From Pseudomonas mosselii (GTDB lineage: Bacteria; Pseudomonadota; Gammaproteobacteria; Pseudomonadales; Pseudomonadaceae): a stretch of DNA of 64,000 nt. Position numbers and translations under genes: made by a program. Where the stretch lies: the NCBI RefSeq assembly GCF_003205295.1, contig NZ_QJRP01000015.1, forward strand, positions 62,001 to 126,000. Reading direction: 5' to 3'. Under the pieces are notes generated by a model, which was not told where the DNA came from, did not search any database, and saw only the letters and a program-made list of their open reading frames with translations. Positions 51,745 to 61,657 of this stretch are shown one piece after another. Each line of letters opens with the position of its first letter. Within the stretch, counting starts at the first letter, position 1.

Positions 51745-52212
51745 ATGTTCTATCTCATCGCCTACATCAGCAGCGTGGTGCTGATCAACTACGCCTTCTC
51801 CAGTGCGCCGCACCTGGACGTGATCTGGTCTGCCTGGGGCGGGCTGGTGTTCATCCTGCGCGACATGGTGCAGACCCGCTACGGCCACGGTGCGCTGCTG
51901 GCCATGCTGGTGGCGCTGGTGCTGTCCTACGCGACGTCGGAGCCGGCCATCGCCCTGGCCAGCGCCACCGCGTTCTTCGTCTCCGAACTGATCGACTGGC
52001 TGGTGTTCAGCGTCACCCGCCGGCCCCTGCGCGACCGCCTGTGGCTGAGTTCGGCGCTGAGCATCCCGGTGGACACCTTCATCTTCTTCGGCATGATCGG
52101 CGCGTTGACGCCCGCAGTGATCGGCACGGCGCTGGCCTCGAAATTTGCCGGGGTGACGGCGGTGTGGTTGATCATGGCCTGGCGGGCACGGCGCGCGGCG
52201 CTGGCCGGCTGA
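51745..52212 (+). CDS. VUT-family (queuosine precursor-type) membrane transporter
   Basis: 155 residues with about five or six membrane segments. The opening YISSVVLINYAFSSAP and FFVSELIDWLVFSVTRRPLR fit the VUT/DUF165 family that includes preQ0 transporters. Members are usually about 220 residues, so this is a short form. A ribosome binding site is not obvious. Substrate uncertain. Confidence 0.82.
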   Translation: MFYLIAYISSVVLINYAFSSAPHLDVIWSAWGGLVFILRDMVQTRYGHGALLAMLVALVLSYATSEPAIALASATAFFVSELIDWLVFSVTRRPLRDRLWLSSALSIPVDTFIFFGMIGALTPAVIGTALASKFAGVTAVWLIMAWRARRAALAG

Positions 52213-52226
52213 TCGTCGTCGCTGCT

Positions 52227-52251
52227 ATCGCGGGGCAAGCCCGCTCCCACG
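52227..52251. repeat. Single REP unit (cgcggggcaagcccgctcccac type)
   Basis: One unpaired unit, ATCGCGGGGCAAGCCCGCTC, 15 bp after the VUT stop. TAGAAT (52260-52265) just downstream may be the purT -10, with no good -35. Confidence 0.8.
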
Positions 52252-52331
52252 GAATCTTGTAGAATACCGGTCCATTTTTCAGCGGGCGGCAGCCAGCGTG
52301 GCGCGGCCCCGGACGCCTTCGAGGACCTGAA

Positions 52332-53513
52332 ATGACCCGTATCGGAACCCCATTGTCGCCCACCGCGACCCGTGTACTGCTGTGCGGCTGCGGCGAGCTG
52401 GGCAAGGAAGTGGTGATCGAGCTGCAGCGCCTGGGCGTCGAGGTGATTGCCGTGGACCGTTACGCCAACGCGCCGGCCATGCAGGTCGCGCACCGCAGCC
52501 ACGTGATCAACATGCTCGACGGTGTCGCCCTGCGTGCGGTGATCGAGGCCGAGAAGCCGCACTACATCGTGCCCGAGATCGAGGCCATCGCCACCGCCAC
52601 CCTGGTCGAGCTGGAAAACGAAGGCTTCAACGTGGTGCCTACCGCCCGCGCCACCCAGCTGACCATGAACCGCGAAGGCATCCGCCGCCTGGCGGCCGAA
52701 GAACTCGACCTGCCGACTTCGCCGTACCACTTCGCCGACACCTATGAGGACTACGCCAAGGCCGTGGCCGACCTGGGCTACCCGTGCGTGGTCAAGCCGG
52801 TGATGAGTTCCTCGGGCAAGGGCCAGAGCCTGCTGCGCGGCGACGATGACCTGCGCAAGGCCTGGGACTACGCCCAGGAAGGCGGCCGCGCCGGCAAGGG
52901 CCGGGTGATCATCGAGGGCTTTATCGACTTCGAGTACGAGATCACCCTGCTGACCGTGCGTCATGTGGGCGGTACCACCTTCCTCGCGCCGGTCGGCCAC
53001 CGTCAGGAGAAGGGTGACTACCAGGAGTCCTGGCAGCCCCAGGCCATGAGCCCCAAGGCGCTGGCCGAGTCGCAGCGCGTGGCCCAGGCAGTCACCGATG
53101 CGCTGGGCGGGCGTGGCCTGTTCGGCGTGGAGCTGTTCGTCAAGGGCGACCAGGTGTGGTTCAGCGAGGTCTCGCCGCGTCCGCACGACACCGGCCTTGT
53201 GACCCTGATTTCCCAGGACCTGTCGCAGTTCGCCTTGCATGCCCGGGCCATTCTCGGCCTGCCGATCCCGGTGGTGCGCCAGTTCGGCCCGTCGGCTTCG
53301 GCGGTGATCCTGCCGCAAGGCCAGTCGCAGCAGACCAGCTTTGCCAACCTCGGCGCCGCCCTGAGCGAGCCGGATACCGCTATTCGCTTGTTCGGCAAAC
53401 CGGAGATCAACGGCACCCGCCGCATGGGCGTGTGCCTGGCGCGCGACGAGTCGGTCGAGGCGGCCCGGGCCAAGGCGACCCGTGCTTCGCAGGCGGTCAA
53501 GGTCGAGTTCTGA
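52332..53513 (+). CDS. purT: Formate-dependent phosphoribosylglycinamide formyltransferase
   Basis: Folate-independent route for the third purine step: GAR plus formate and ATP to FGAR. 393 residues, ATP-grasp. Motifs: [48 protein letters not shown] and [17 protein letters not shown]. It works with PurL, whose substrate it makes. Confidence 0.97.
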   Translation: MTRIGTPLSPTATRVLLCGCGELGKEVVIELQRLGVEVIAVDRYANAPAMQVAHRSHVINMLDGVALRAVIEAEKPHYIVPEIEAIATATLVELENEGFNVVPTARATQLTMNREGIRRLAAEELDLPTSPYHFADTYEDYAKAVADLGYPCVVKPVMSSSGKGQSLLRGDDDLRKAWDYAQEGGRAGKGRVIIEGFIDFEYEITLLTVRHVGGTTFLAPVGHRQEKGDYQESWQPQAMSPKALAESQRVAQAVTDALGGRGLFGVELFVKGDQVWFSEVSPRPHDTGLVTLISQDLSQFALHARAILGLPIPVVRQFGPSASAVILPQGQSQQTSFANLGAALSEPDTAIRLFGKPEINGTRRMGVCLARDESVEAARAKATRASQAVKVEF

Positions 53514-53521
53514 TCTGAAAC

Positions 53522-53588
53522 GATCGCGGGGCAAGCCCGCTCCCACGCCAGTATCAGTCTGGCGTGGGAGCGGGCTTGCCCCGCGATT
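53522..53588. repeat. REPIN between purT and MFS gene
   Basis: Near-perfect 67-bp palindrome of two CGCGGGGCAAGCCCGCTCCC units around CAGTATCAGTCTG. It starts 8 bp after purT and ends 3 bp before the convergent MFS gene, so it probably ends both transcripts. Confidence 0.9.
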
Positions 53589-53591
53589 GAT

Positions 53592-54896
53592 TCAAAGCTC
53601 GGTATTACGTGTCTCTTTCAGGCACAACACGGCAATCAGACTGATCACCGCCGCCACCGACACATACCCCCCCACCCAGCTCAATCCCCCCATGCTCACC
53701 AGTTTCTGGGCAAAGAACGGTGCCGCCGAGGCGCCGACGATGCCGCCCAGGTTGTAGGCCGCCGAGGCGCCGGTGTAGCGCACATGGGTCGGGAACAGCT
53801 CGGGCAGCAGCGCGCCCATCGGCGCGAAGGTCACCCCCATCAGGAACAGCTCGACGGCCAGGAACAGCGCCACGCCGGTGGTCGAACCCGAGGTCAGCAG
53901 CGGTTCCATGGTGAAGCCCGAGGCGATCGCCAGCAGGCCGCCGACCACCAGCACCGGCTTGCGCCCGTAACGGTCGCTGAGCCAGGCCGACAGGGGTGTG
54001 GCCAGGGCCATGAACACCACCGCGAAGCACAGCAGGCCGAGGAAGGTCTCGCGGCTGTAGCCCAGGGTGGTCACGCCATAGCTGAGCGAGAACACCGTGG
54101 AGATGTAGAACAGCGCGTAGCACACCACCATGGCCGCGGCGCCCAGCAGGGTCGGCAGCCAGTAGCGGGCGAACAGGTCGACCACCGGCATTTTCACCCG
54201 CTCATGACGGGCCACCGCCTTGGCGAACACCGGGCTTTCCTCCAGCTTCAGGCGCACGTACAGGCCGACCAGCACCAGCGCCGCGCTGAGCAGGAACGGA
54301 ATGCGCCAGCCCCATTCGCGGAACTGCTCGTCGCTGAGCACCAGGGCCAGGGTGAGGAACAGGCCGTTGGCGGCGAGAAAGCCGATCGACGGGCCAAGCT
54401 GCGGAAACATGCCGAACCAGGCACGCTTGCCCTGCGGGGCGTTCTCGGTGGCCAGCAGCGCCGCGCCGCCCCATTCGCCGCCCAGCCCCAGGCCCTGACC
54501 GAAGCGTAGCAGGCAGAGAATGATCGGCGCCCAGACGCCGATGCTGTCATAGCCGGGCAGCACGCCGATCAGCGTGGTAGACACGCCCATCAGCAGCAGC
54601 GAGGCGACCAGCGTCGACTTGCGCCCGATACGGTCGCCGAAGTGGCCGAACAGCGCCGAGCCCAGCGGGCGGGCAAGGAAGGCGATACCGAAGGTGAGGA
54701 AGGCCGCGAGCATCTGCGCGGTGCCGGAGCCGGACGGGAAGAACACCGGCCCGATCACCAGCGCGGCGGCGGTGGCGTAGACGTAGAAGTCGTAGAACTC
54801 GATGGCGGTGCCGATAAAGCTGGCGGTGGCCACCCGGGCCGGCGAGTTGACCGGTGTTGCCGAGGCAGGTTCGGCGTAGGTGCTGCTGGTAGTCAT
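53592..54896 (-). CDS. MFS transporter of the metabolite:H+ symporter type
   Basis: 434 residues from ATG 54896, with AGGGA upstream. Twelve membrane segments. Signatures: ASFIGTAIEFYDFYVYATAA at the start, HFGDRIGRKSTL, GLGLGGEWGGAALLATE and LSDRYGRKPVL. This is the MHS group (shikimate, proline/betaine, alpha-ketoglutarate transporters). Substrate unknown. Confidence 0.93.
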   Translation of the reverse strand: MTTSSTYAEPASATPVNSPARVATASFIGTAIEFYDFYVYATAAALVIGPVFFPSGSGTAQMLAAFLTFGIAFLARPLGSALFGHFGDRIGRKSTLVASLLLMGVSTTLIGVLPGYDSIGVWAPIILCLLRFGQGLGLGGEWGGAALLATENAPQGKRAWFGMFPQLGPSIGFLAANGLFLTLALVLSDEQFREWGWRIPFLLSAALVLVGLYVRLKLEESPVFAKAVARHERVKMPVVDLFARYWLPTLLGAAAMVVCYALFYISTVFSLSYGVTTLGYSRETFLGLLCFAVVFMALATPLSAWLSDRYGRKPVLVVGGLLAIASGFTMEPLLTSGSTTGVALFLAVELFLMGVTFAPMGALLPELFPTHVRYTGASAAYNLGGIVGASAAPFFAQKLVSMGGLSWVGGYVSVAAVISLIAVLCLKETRNTEL

Positions 54897-55138
54897 GCGA
54901 AGGTCCCTGACAGTCATGCTCCATGGGGCACGGCCCATGTGACGGGCACACGGGAGCCGGAGCGTATTGTTGTTGGTCGCGCGACTGACGATAGCCCAGG
55001 GGATAGGCGGTGAGCGGTTGCTGTTCGGGGTGCTGAAGCAGGACCGCGGGGCGTGTCAGTGGTGCGGACTGGCCGTCGGACGCCGGGTGCGGGTAGCGGG
55101 CGGGACGGCAGGGCTGGGTAAGCGTGACCCGAGTATAG

Positions 55139-56326
55139 CTAGCGAGTCAGTGTCCAGACCAGTACCTTGGTGGCGCAATTATCCTCGGTTTCGAGGATTT
55201 CCAGCCGATATCTGCCAATTTTCAGGCAGACCGCGCTTGCTGGGATGCTTTCCAGGGCCTCGGTGACCAGGCCGTTGAGGGTTTTCGGCCCGCCGTCGCA
55301 GGGCAGGTGCCAGCCCAGGGTACGGTTGATCTCGCGTAGCGAGGCCGTCCCTTCGATGACGAAGCGGCCATCGGGCTGGGGATGGACATGAGGGTTGTCC
55401 AGGCTCTGCTCGTCCTCGAACTCGCCGACGATCTCCTCAAGGATGTCCTCCAGGGTGACGATGCCGAGCACCTCGCCGTATTCGTCCACCACCACGCCCA
55501 TGCGCCGCTGCTGCTTGTGGAAGTTCAGCAGCTGCATCTGCAGCGGTGTGCTTTCGGGGACGAAGTAGGGCTCGTAGCAGGCTGCCTGAAGCTTCTCCGG
55601 GGTAAGTTCGGCCCGTGGCAGCAGGTGGCTGATCAGCTTGGTGTTGAGTACCGCTTCGACCTGGTTGATGTCGTTATGGTAGACCGGCAGGCGGGTGTGA
55701 CGGCTGACGATCAGTTGCTCGATGATGCGCTCGATGGGGTCGTCGAGGTTGATGCCGTCGACTTCGTTGCGTGGCACCAGGATGTCGTTGACGGTGATCT
55801 TGTCCAGTGCCTGCAGGCCTTCCAGCAGGCCGTGGCGGGCGCTGTCGACCGGGCCGTCCTCGTCGAAGTCGTCGTCTGCCTGCGGGTGCAAGGCCACCGC
55901 GGTGGGCTGCACGCGGAACGGGCGCAGGATCAGCCTGGCGCAGCCATCGAGCAGGCAGCCCAGCGGCTGCAGCAGCGCCAGCGGCCATTTCAGCAGGTTG
56001 CCGCCCAGGCTCAGGAAGGCGTGCGGGTCGCGGCGGGCCAGGCGGCGCGGCAGGTAGTCGGCGAGCACCAGCAGGGTGAAGGTGGCACCAAGGCCGGCCA
56101 GCCAGAAACCGTGTTCACCGTCGTAGCGCTGGCCGATCAGGCAGGCCAGGCCCAGTACCAGCAGCTTGCCGAGGCTGGCGCCAAGCACCAGTCCCTGGGC
56201 GGGGAGGGTGGAATCGCCCTGGCCGTTGGCTTGCTGGCGGGCGCTGTCGACCGCGGTGAACAGCGCCGACCACAGCAGCGCCAGTGCGATGATGCCGAGC
56301 AGCGGGGCGTACGGCAGGGTGTCCAT
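55139..56326 (-). CDS. HlyC/CorC-type CBS-domain membrane protein
   Basis: 395 residues. N-terminal DUF21/CNNM membrane domain (to about 150), two CBS domains (ITVNDILVPRNEVDGINLDD; RMGVVVDEYGEVLGIVTLED) and a C-terminal CorC_HlyC domain. Related proteins affect magnesium or cobalt efflux. Only 9 bp separate its start from ypjD upstream, so they are co-transcribed. Confidence 0.93.
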   Translation of the reverse strand: MDTLPYAPLLGIIALALLWSALFTAVDSARQQANGQGDSTLPAQGLVLGASLGKLLVLGLACLIGQRYDGEHGFWLAGLGATFTLLVLADYLPRRLARRDPHAFLSLGGNLLKWPLALLQPLGCLLDGCARLILRPFRVQPTAVALHPQADDDFDEDGPVDSARHGLLEGLQALDKITVNDILVPRNEVDGINLDDPIERIIEQLIVSRHTRLPVYHNDINQVEAVLNTKLISHLLPRAELTPEKLQAACYEPYFVPESTPLQMQLLNFHKQQRRMGVVVDEYGEVLGIVTLEDILEEIVGEFEDEQSLDNPHVHPQPDGRFVIEGTASLREINRTLGWHLPCDGGPKTLNGLVTEALESIPASAVCLKIGRYRLEILETEDNCATKVLVWTLTR

Positions 56327-56335
56327 GGGCGGCCG

Positions 56336-57145
56336 TCAGATATGCAGGATGAATTCGCGGACCAGCTTGCTGCCGAAATAGGCCAGCATCAGCAGGCAGA
56401 AGCCGGCCAGGGTCCAGCGGATCGCCTTGTGGCCACGCCAGCCGAGGCGGGTGCGGCCCCACAGCAGCACGCTGAACACGACCCAGGCCACACAGGCCAG
56501 CAGGGTCTTGTGCACCAGGTGCTGGGCGAACAGGTTGTCGAGGAACAGCCAGCCGGAGATCAGCGACAGCGACAGCAGCACCCAGCCGGCCCAGAGGAAA
56601 CCGAACAGCAGGCTTTCCATGGTCTGCAGCGGCGGGAAGTTGCGGATCAGCCCGGACGGGTGCTTGTGCTTGAGCTGGTGGTCCTGCAGCAACAGCAGCA
56701 GGGCCTGGAACACGGCGATGGTGAACAGGCCGTAGGCCAGGATCGACAGCAGGATATGCGCGAGGATGCCGGGCTCTTCGTTGATCAGCGGTACCGTGCC
56801 AGGTGGGGCGAACTGGGCCAGCAGCGCGGTCACCGCGCCGAGCGGGAACAGCAGCACCAGCAGGTTCTCCACCGGGATGCTCAGGCAAGCGAGCAGGGTC
56901 AGGCCGATCACCGCCACGGCGATCAGGCTGGCGGCACTGAAGAAGTCCAGGCTCAGGCCCAGGGGCGTGATCAGCTGGAAGAACAGGGCGCCGCCCTGGG
57001 CGACCACCGCCAGCGTGCCGAGCAGGCCCAGCAGCCGTTTGTCGGCGCGGGCGCCACGGGCCAGTCCGGTGGCCTGGTAGACGGTCGCGGCCAGGTAAAG
57101 GAAGGCAGCGAGCAGATTGGGGATGAGGCTGGGTGAAGAGAACAT
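56336..57145 (-). CDS. ypjD: Inner membrane protein YpjD (CcsA-like cytochrome c assembly family)
   Basis: 269 residues with eight membrane segments. The conserved region INEEPGILAHILLSILAYGL and WAGWVLLSLSLISGWLFLD matches the cytochrome c assembly (CcsA/CcmC) family. Usually found next to ffh and a CorC-type gene, as here. Role not firmly known. Start 57145 (MFSSPSLIPN) chosen by homology. Confidence 0.9.
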   Translation of the reverse strand: MFSSPSLIPNLLAAFLYLAATVYQATGLARGARADKRLLGLLGTLAVVAQGGALFFQLITPLGLSLDFFSAASLIAVAVIGLTLLACLSIPVENLLVLLFPLGAVTALLAQFAPPGTVPLINEEPGILAHILLSILAYGLFTIAVFQALLLLLQDHQLKHKHPSGLIRNFPPLQTMESLLFGFLWAGWVLLSLSLISGWLFLDNLFAQHLVHKTLLACVAWVVFSVLLWGRTRLGWRGHKAIRWTLAGFCLLMLAYFGSKLVREFILHI

Positions 57146-57253
57146 AAGTCCTGGCAGGCAAGCCCTAAAGGGACGGAGTTTGGCATAGATCGCGGTGGGC
57201 AAGGAAGACCAGCAAGCCTTGCTCCGGTGCCTGGCGAGCGACTTGTACCCCAT

Positions 57254-57340
57254 ATGCCGGCCTCTTCGCGGGTAAACCCGCTCCCACAGGGGCGTGCGCG
57301 ATCTCTGTGGGAGCGGGTTTACCCGCGAAGAGGCCGGCAT
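57254..57340. repeat. REPIN with perfect 36-bp arms
   Basis: Left arm 57254-57289 is the exact reverse complement of 57305-57340; the identity extends beyond the REP unit (ATGCCGGCCTC...). Between ypjD and ffh. The region 57146-57486 holds this and the ffh promoter only. Confidence 0.92.
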
Positions 57341-57373
57341 GGTCACCGAATATCCAGAGGGGCTGCTCCAAGG

Positions 57374-57402
57374 TGTGCGCCGCCGCCGCTCTCCGCTATA
57401 AT
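57374..57402 (+). promoter_or_regulatory. Possible ffh promoter
   Basis: A perfect TATAAT at 57397-57402, 84 bp upstream of ffh. The -35 at 57374-57379 (TGTGCG) is poor, so this rests on the -10. Confidence 0.4.
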
Positions 57403-57486
57403 CGCCGCCTTGCTCTGCCCGGCGCGTGTACATGTTCACCTGGGCATCTGAAAAACCTCGGCTTCACTGGGCCTGAAAGGATCACC

Positions 57487-58863
57487 ATGTTCGAAAACCT
57501 GACCGACCGCCTGTCACAGACGCTGCGCCATGTCACCGGCAAGGCCAAGCTGACCGAAGACAACATCAAGGACACGCTGCGCGAAGTGCGCATGGCCCTG
57601 CTCGAGGCCGACGTCGCCCTGCCGGTGGTCAAGGATTTCGTCAACAGCATCAAGGAACGCGCGGTCGGTACCGAAGTGTCGCGCAGCCTGACCCCGGGCC
57701 AGGCCTTCGTGAAGATCGTCCAGGCCGAGCTGGAAAGCCTGATGGGCGCGGCCAACGAAGAGCTGACGCTCAACGCCGCGCCACCCGCCGTGGTGCTGAT
57801 GGCCGGCCTGCAGGGCGCCGGTAAGACCACTACCGCCGGCAAGCTGGCGCGTCACCTGAAAGAGCGCAAGAAGAAGAGCGTGATGGTGGTGTCGGCCGAC
57901 GTCTACCGTCCGGCGGCGATCAAGCAGCTCGAAACCCTGGCCAACGACATCGGCGTGACCTTCTTCCCGTCCGATATCAGCCAGAAGCCGGTGGCCATTG
58001 CCGAGGCGGCGATCCGCGAGGCCAAGCTCAAGTTCATCGACGTAGTGATCGTCGATACCGCCGGTCGCCTGCATGTCGATGCCGACATGATGGACGAGAT
58101 CAAGGCCCTGCACGCTGCGGTCAAGCCGATCGAAACCCTGTTCGTGGTCGACGCGATGACCGGCCAGGACGCTGCCAACACCGCCAAGGCCTTCGGCGAC
58201 GCCCTGCCGCTGACCGGCGTGGTGCTGACCAAGGTCGACGGCGACGCCCGTGGCGGTGCCGCGCTGTCGGTGCGCGCCATCACCGGCAAGCCGATCAAGT
58301 TCATCGGCATGGGCGAGAAAACCGAGGCCCTGGAACCGTTCCACCCGGATCGTATCGCCTCGCGCATTCTCGGCATGGGCGATGTGCTCAGCCTGATCGA
58401 GCAGGCCGAGCAGAACATCGACAAGGCCAAGGCCGACAAGCTGGCCAAGAAGCTGAAGAAGGGCAAGGGCTTCGATCTCGAGGACTTCCGCGACCAGCTG
58501 CAGCAGATGAAGAACATGGGCGGCCTGGGCGGCCTGATGGACAAGCTGCCGAGCATCGGTGGTGTGAACCTGTCGCAGATGGGCAATGCCCAGGGCGCGG
58601 CCGAGAAGCAGTTCAAACAGATGGAGGCGATCATCAACTCCATGACGCCGGCCGAGCGTCGCGACCCCGACCTGATCAGCGGTTCGCGCAAGCGCCGCAT
58701 CGCCCTCGGCTCCGGCACCCAGGTGCAGGACATCGGTCGCTTGATCAAGCAGCACAAGCAGATGCAGAAGATGATGAAGAAATTCTCCGCCAAGGGCGGC
58801 ATGGCCAAGATGATGCGCGGCCTTGGCGGGATGCTGCCAGGCGGCGGCATGCCAAAACTGTAA
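57487..58863 (+). CDS. ffh: Signal recognition particle protein Ffh
   Basis: GTPase that with 4.5S RNA targets membrane proteins to FtsY. 458 residues. NG domain with GLQGAGKTTTAGKLARHL, VSADVYRPAA, DTAGRLHVDADMM and TKVDGDARGGAALS. C-terminal Met-rich M domain with MTPAERRDPDLISGSRKRRI. Start ATG 57487 (MFENLTDRL) with AAAGGA 5 bp upstream. Confidence 0.97.
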   Translation: MFENLTDRLSQTLRHVTGKAKLTEDNIKDTLREVRMALLEADVALPVVKDFVNSIKERAVGTEVSRSLTPGQAFVKIVQAELESLMGAANEELTLNAAPPAVVLMAGLQGAGKTTTAGKLARHLKERKKKSVMVVSADVYRPAAIKQLETLANDIGVTFFPSDISQKPVAIAEAAIREAKLKFIDVVIVDTAGRLHVDADMMDEIKALHAAVKPIETLFVVDAMTGQDAANTAKAFGDALPLTGVVLTKVDGDARGGAALSVRAITGKPIKFIGMGEKTEALEPFHPDRIASRILGMGDVLSLIEQAEQNIDKAKADKLAKKLKKGKGFDLEDFRDQLQQMKNMGGLGGLMDKLPSIGGVNLSQMGNAQGAAEKQFKQMEAIINSMTPAERRDPDLISGSRKRRIALGSGTQVQDIGRLIKQHKQMQKMMKKFSAKGGMAKMMRGLGGMLPGGGMPKL

Positions 58864-58871
58864 AAGAATCC

Positions 58872-58901
58872 GGTGGGCTTCCTTATATGAGGAAGCCCGC
58901 C
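58872..58901 (+). terminator. Hairpin after ffh
   Basis: GGGCTTCCT-TATATG-AGGAAGCCC, a 9-bp stem 12 bp after the ffh stop. There is no T-run, so it may be an mRNA 3' stabiliser instead. Confidence 0.45.
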
Positions 58902-58991
58902 AGCCCCCGCTCCGGCGGGATCATGGCCGCCTCAAAGTGGCCCAAACCGGCAGGACTGAGCGGCAGGCCCCGGCCTTGCCGAAAAAGGCAT

Positions 58992-59020
58992 TTGCAAATG
59001 TCCGTGTATTCCCCGAGAAT
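58992..59020 (+). promoter_or_regulatory. Possible promoter of the rpsP operon
   Basis: TTGCAA (58992-58997), 17-bp spacer, GAGAAT (59015-59020), about 75 bp before rpsP. The leader holds short TGGGCA/TGCCCA repeats. Confidence 0.45.
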
Positions 59021-59094
59021 ATGCGGCCTTTTGGGCACCCGTGTGCCCATTGGGCATTCAGTTTTGCAGCACCGACTATAGGAACGATGTTCAC

Positions 59095-59346
59095 ATGGTA
59101 ACCATTCGTCTGGCCCGTGGCGGCTCGAAAAAGCGCCCATTCTACCACCTGACCGTGACCAACTCGCGTAACGCCCGTGACGGCCGTTTCGTTGAGCGCG
59201 TTGGCTTCTTCAACCCGATCGCATCGGGCGCCGAAGTCAAGCTGTCGGTCAACCAAGAGCGCGTCACCTACTGGCTGAGCCAGGGCGCACAGCCGTCTGA
59301 GCGCGTTGCTCAGCTGCTGAAGGAAGCTGCCAAGGCTGCAGCCTGA
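59095..59346 (+). CDS. rpsP: 30S ribosomal protein S16
   Basis: 83 residues. Starts [20 protein letters not shown], the S16 signature, with VERVGFFNP and [23 protein letters not shown] 59095 follows AGGAA. First gene of rpsP-rimM-trmD-rplS. Confidence 0.98.
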   Translation: MVTIRLARGGSKKRPFYHLTVTNSRNARDGRFVERVGFFNPIASGAEVKLSVNQERVTYWLSQGAQPSERVAQLLKEAAKAAA

Positions 59347-59351
59347 GCAGT

Positions 59352-59888
59352 ATGAACGCGACGCCAGAAATGGCTGACGACCTCATCGTCGTTGGCAAGA
59401 TTTTTTCGGTTCACGGCGTTCGCGGCGAGGTGAAGGTGTATTCCTTTACCGATCCGATTGAAAACCTGTTGGATTATCCGCGCTGGATGCTTCGGCATGA
59501 AGGCAAGGTAAAGCAGGTCGAGCTGGTCAGCGGTCGTGGCTCCCAGAAGGGCCTGGTCGTGAAGCTCAAAGGCCTCGATGATCGTGATGAAGCCCGTCTT
59601 CTGAGCGGTTACGAAATCTGCATTGCGCGGAGCCTTTTGCCCAACCTGGCAGCCGACGAGTACTACTGGTACCAGTTGGTGGGCCTGAAGGTCATCAATC
59701 AGGACGAACAGCTGTTCGGCAAGATCGATCACCTGTTGGAGACCGGCGCGAACGATGTAATGGTGGTCAAACCCTGCGCAGGCAGCCTGGATGATCGCGA
59801 GCGTCTGTTGCCCTATACCGGGCAGTGCGTGCTGGCAATCGACCTGGAAGCAGGCGTGATGCGGGTTGAGTGGGATGCGGACTTCTAG
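59352..59888 (+). CDS. rimM: 16S rRNA processing protein RimM
   Basis: 178 residues. N-terminal barrel (VVGKIFSVHGVRGEVKVYSF) and PRC-barrel C-terminal part (YYWYQLVGLKVINQDEQLFG, LPYTGQCVLAIDLEAG). Assists 30S head assembly and binds S19. Five bases after rpsP. Confidence 0.97.
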   Translation: MNATPEMADDLIVVGKIFSVHGVRGEVKVYSFTDPIENLLDYPRWMLRHEGKVKQVELVSGRGSQKGLVVKLKGLDDRDEARLLSGYEICIARSLLPNLAADEYYWYQLVGLKVINQDEQLFGKIDHLLETGANDVMVVKPCAGSLDDRERLLPYTGQCVLAIDLEAGVMRVEWDADF

Positions 59889-59891
59889 ACG

Positions 59892-60644
59892 ATGGGTAAC
59901 CTTCGCGTAGATGTCATCACGTTGTTCCCCGAGATGTTCTCGGCCATCACGGAGTACGGCATTACCAGCCGCGCGGTGAAACAGGGGTTGCTGCAAGTGA
60001 CCTGCTGGAACCCGCGGGACTACACCACAGATCGCCACCACACCGTGGATGATCGGCCGTTTGGCGGTGGTCCGGGCATGGTGATGAAGATCAAGCCTCT
60101 GGAAGACGCCCTGGTTAGCGCCAGGCAGGCGACCGGAGCATCGGCAAAGGTGATCTACCTTTCGCCACAAGGCCGCAAGCTGACACAGCAGGCGGTCAAA
60201 GGCCTGGCCGAACAGGAATCGTTGATCCTGATCGCCGGTCGTTATGAAGGCATCGACGAGCGCTTTATCGAGGCTCATGTCGATGAGGAGTGGTCGATTG
60301 GCGACTATGTGCTTTCCGGTGGCGAGCTGCCGGCCATGGTACTGATCGATGCGGTTACACGGCTGCTGCCCGGAGCTTTAGGGCATGTGGACTCGGCGGA
60401 GGAAGACTCTTTCACCGACGGTCTGCTGGATTGCCCGCACTACACCCGACCTGAGGTGTATGCGGATCAGCGTGTTCCCGACGTGTTGCTAAGTGGCAAC
60501 CATGCACATATCCGGCGTTGGCGGATGAAGCAGTCCCTTGGTAGGACCTTCGAACGACGCGCCGATCTTCTGGAAAGTCGCTCGCTTTCTGGAGAAGAGA
60601 AGAAGCTGCTCGAGGAATACATCCGCGAGCGGGACGATAGTTAA
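59892..60644 (+). CDS. trmD: tRNA (guanine(37)-N1)-methyltransferase
   Basis: 250 residues of SPOUT fold. Motifs: [51 protein letters not shown] and [19 protein letters not shown]. Prevents +1 frameshifting. Three bases after rimM. Confidence 0.98.
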   Translation: MGNLRVDVITLFPEMFSAITEYGITSRAVKQGLLQVTCWNPRDYTTDRHHTVDDRPFGGGPGMVMKIKPLEDALVSARQATGASAKVIYLSPQGRKLTQQAVKGLAEQESLILIAGRYEGIDERFIEAHVDEEWSIGDYVLSGGELPAMVLIDAVTRLLPGALGHVDSAEEDSFTDGLLDCPHYTRPEVYADQRVPDVLLSGNHAHIRRWRMKQSLGRTFERRADLLESRSLSGEEKKLLEEYIRERDDS

Positions 60645-60686
60645 ACGTATCGATGGTGGATCAAGTATCCATCTTAGGAGCACAGC

Positions 60687-61037
60687 ATGACCAACAAGAT
60701 CATCCAGCAGCTCGAAGCCGAGCAGATGAGCAAAGAGATCCCGACCTTCGCACCAGGCGACACCGTTGTCGTCCAGGTTAAAGTGAAGGAAGGCGACCGC
60801 TCGCGTCTGCAGGCGTTCGAAGGCGTCGTTATCGCCAAGCGTAACCGCGGTCTGAACAGCGCCTTCACCGTGCGCAAGATCTCCAGCGGCGTTGGCGTAG
60901 AGCGTACCTTCCAGACCTACAGCCCGCAGATCGACAGCCTGGCCGTGAAACGTCGTGGTGACGTGCGTAAAGCCAAGCTGTACTACCTGCGCGACCTGTC
61001 CGGCAAAGCCGCTCGCATCAAGGAAAAACTGTCCTGA
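60687..61037 (+). CDS. rplS: 50S ribosomal protein L19
   Basis: 116 residues. Begins [19 protein letters not shown], then [20 protein letters not shown] and the C-terminal [27 protein letters not shown] 8 bp upstream. Last gene of the operon. Confidence 0.98.
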   Translation: MTNKIIQQLEAEQMSKEIPTFAPGDTVVVQVKVKEGDRSRLQAFEGVVIAKRNRGLNSAFTVRKISSGVGVERTFQTYSPQIDSLAVKRRGDVRKAKLYYLRDLSGKAARIKEKLS

Positions 61038-61073
61038 GTACAGTTTGCCTGGCGGCCTAGGCCGCCTTGCGAG

Positions 61074-61101
61074 AAAAAAGCAGCCTTCGGGCTGCTTTTT
61101 T
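61074..61101 (+). terminator. Rho-independent terminator of the rpsP operon
   Basis: AAAAAAGCAGCC-TTCG-GGCTGCTTTTTT, a strong stem with a UUCG tetraloop and flanking A and T runs, 37 bp after rplS. A GGCGGCC/GGCCGCC palindrome lies just before it. Confidence 0.93.
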
Positions 61102-61124
61102 GCATTTTGCGATTTGTGTTGGCT

Positions 61125-61190
61125 GCTTCGCGGGTAAACCCGCTCCCACAGGTTCATCGCCTTCTGTGGGAGCGGGTTTACCCGCGAAGC
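61125..61190. repeat. REPIN between rplS and thioesterase
   Basis: Perfect inverted pair with arms GCTTCGCGGGTAAACCCGCT and complement, short spacer GTTCATCGCCTT. Same family as at 11239, 51618 and 57254. Confidence 0.9.
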
Positions 61191-61227
61191 AGGCGACCTT
61201 GCTTTCAGACTTTGCGATGTGAATCCC

Positions 61228-61638
61228 ATGACGACGCCCCGAGACCAGGAAATCCAGCGCCGCACCGAGCTGTCGGTGACCCGCGTGACCAAGGCGGTGT
61301 TCCCCAACACCACCAACCACCACAACACACTATTCGGCGGCACCGCCCTGGCATGGATGGACGAAGTGTCGTTCATCGCCGCCACCCGTTTCTGCCGGTT
61401 GCCGCTGGTGACCGTGTCCACCGACCGCATCGACTTCAAGCACCCGATCCCGGCCGGCTCGATCGTCGAGTTGGTGGGCACGGTGATCAAGGTCGGCAAC
61501 ACCAGCCTGCAGGTGCAGGTGGATGTGTTCGTCGAGAACATGTACCTCGATGGCCGCGAGCGGGCGATCCATGGCGTGTTCAGCTTTGTCGCCATCGACG
61601 AGGACAAGCGCCCGGTGCCGGTGCTGCCGTTGGCCTGA
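61228..61638 (+). CDS. Acyl-CoA thioesterase (hotdog fold)
   Basis: 136 residues from ATG 61228; an in-frame GTG at 61219 is possible and neither has a strong ribosome binding site. Motifs: FPNTTNHHNTLFGGTALAWM (with the usual Asn/Asp site) and VSTDRIDFKHPIPAGSIVEL. YciA-like. Hydrolyses acyl-CoA; chain length unknown. Confidence 0.9.
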   Translation: MTTPRDQEIQRRTELSVTRVTKAVFPNTTNHHNTLFGGTALAWMDEVSFIAATRFCRLPLVTVSTDRIDFKHPIPAGSIVELVGTVIKVGNTSLQVQVDVFVENMYLDGRERAIHGVFSFVAIDEDKRPVPVLPLA

Positions 61639-61657
61639 TTGCCGGGCCATTCATGGA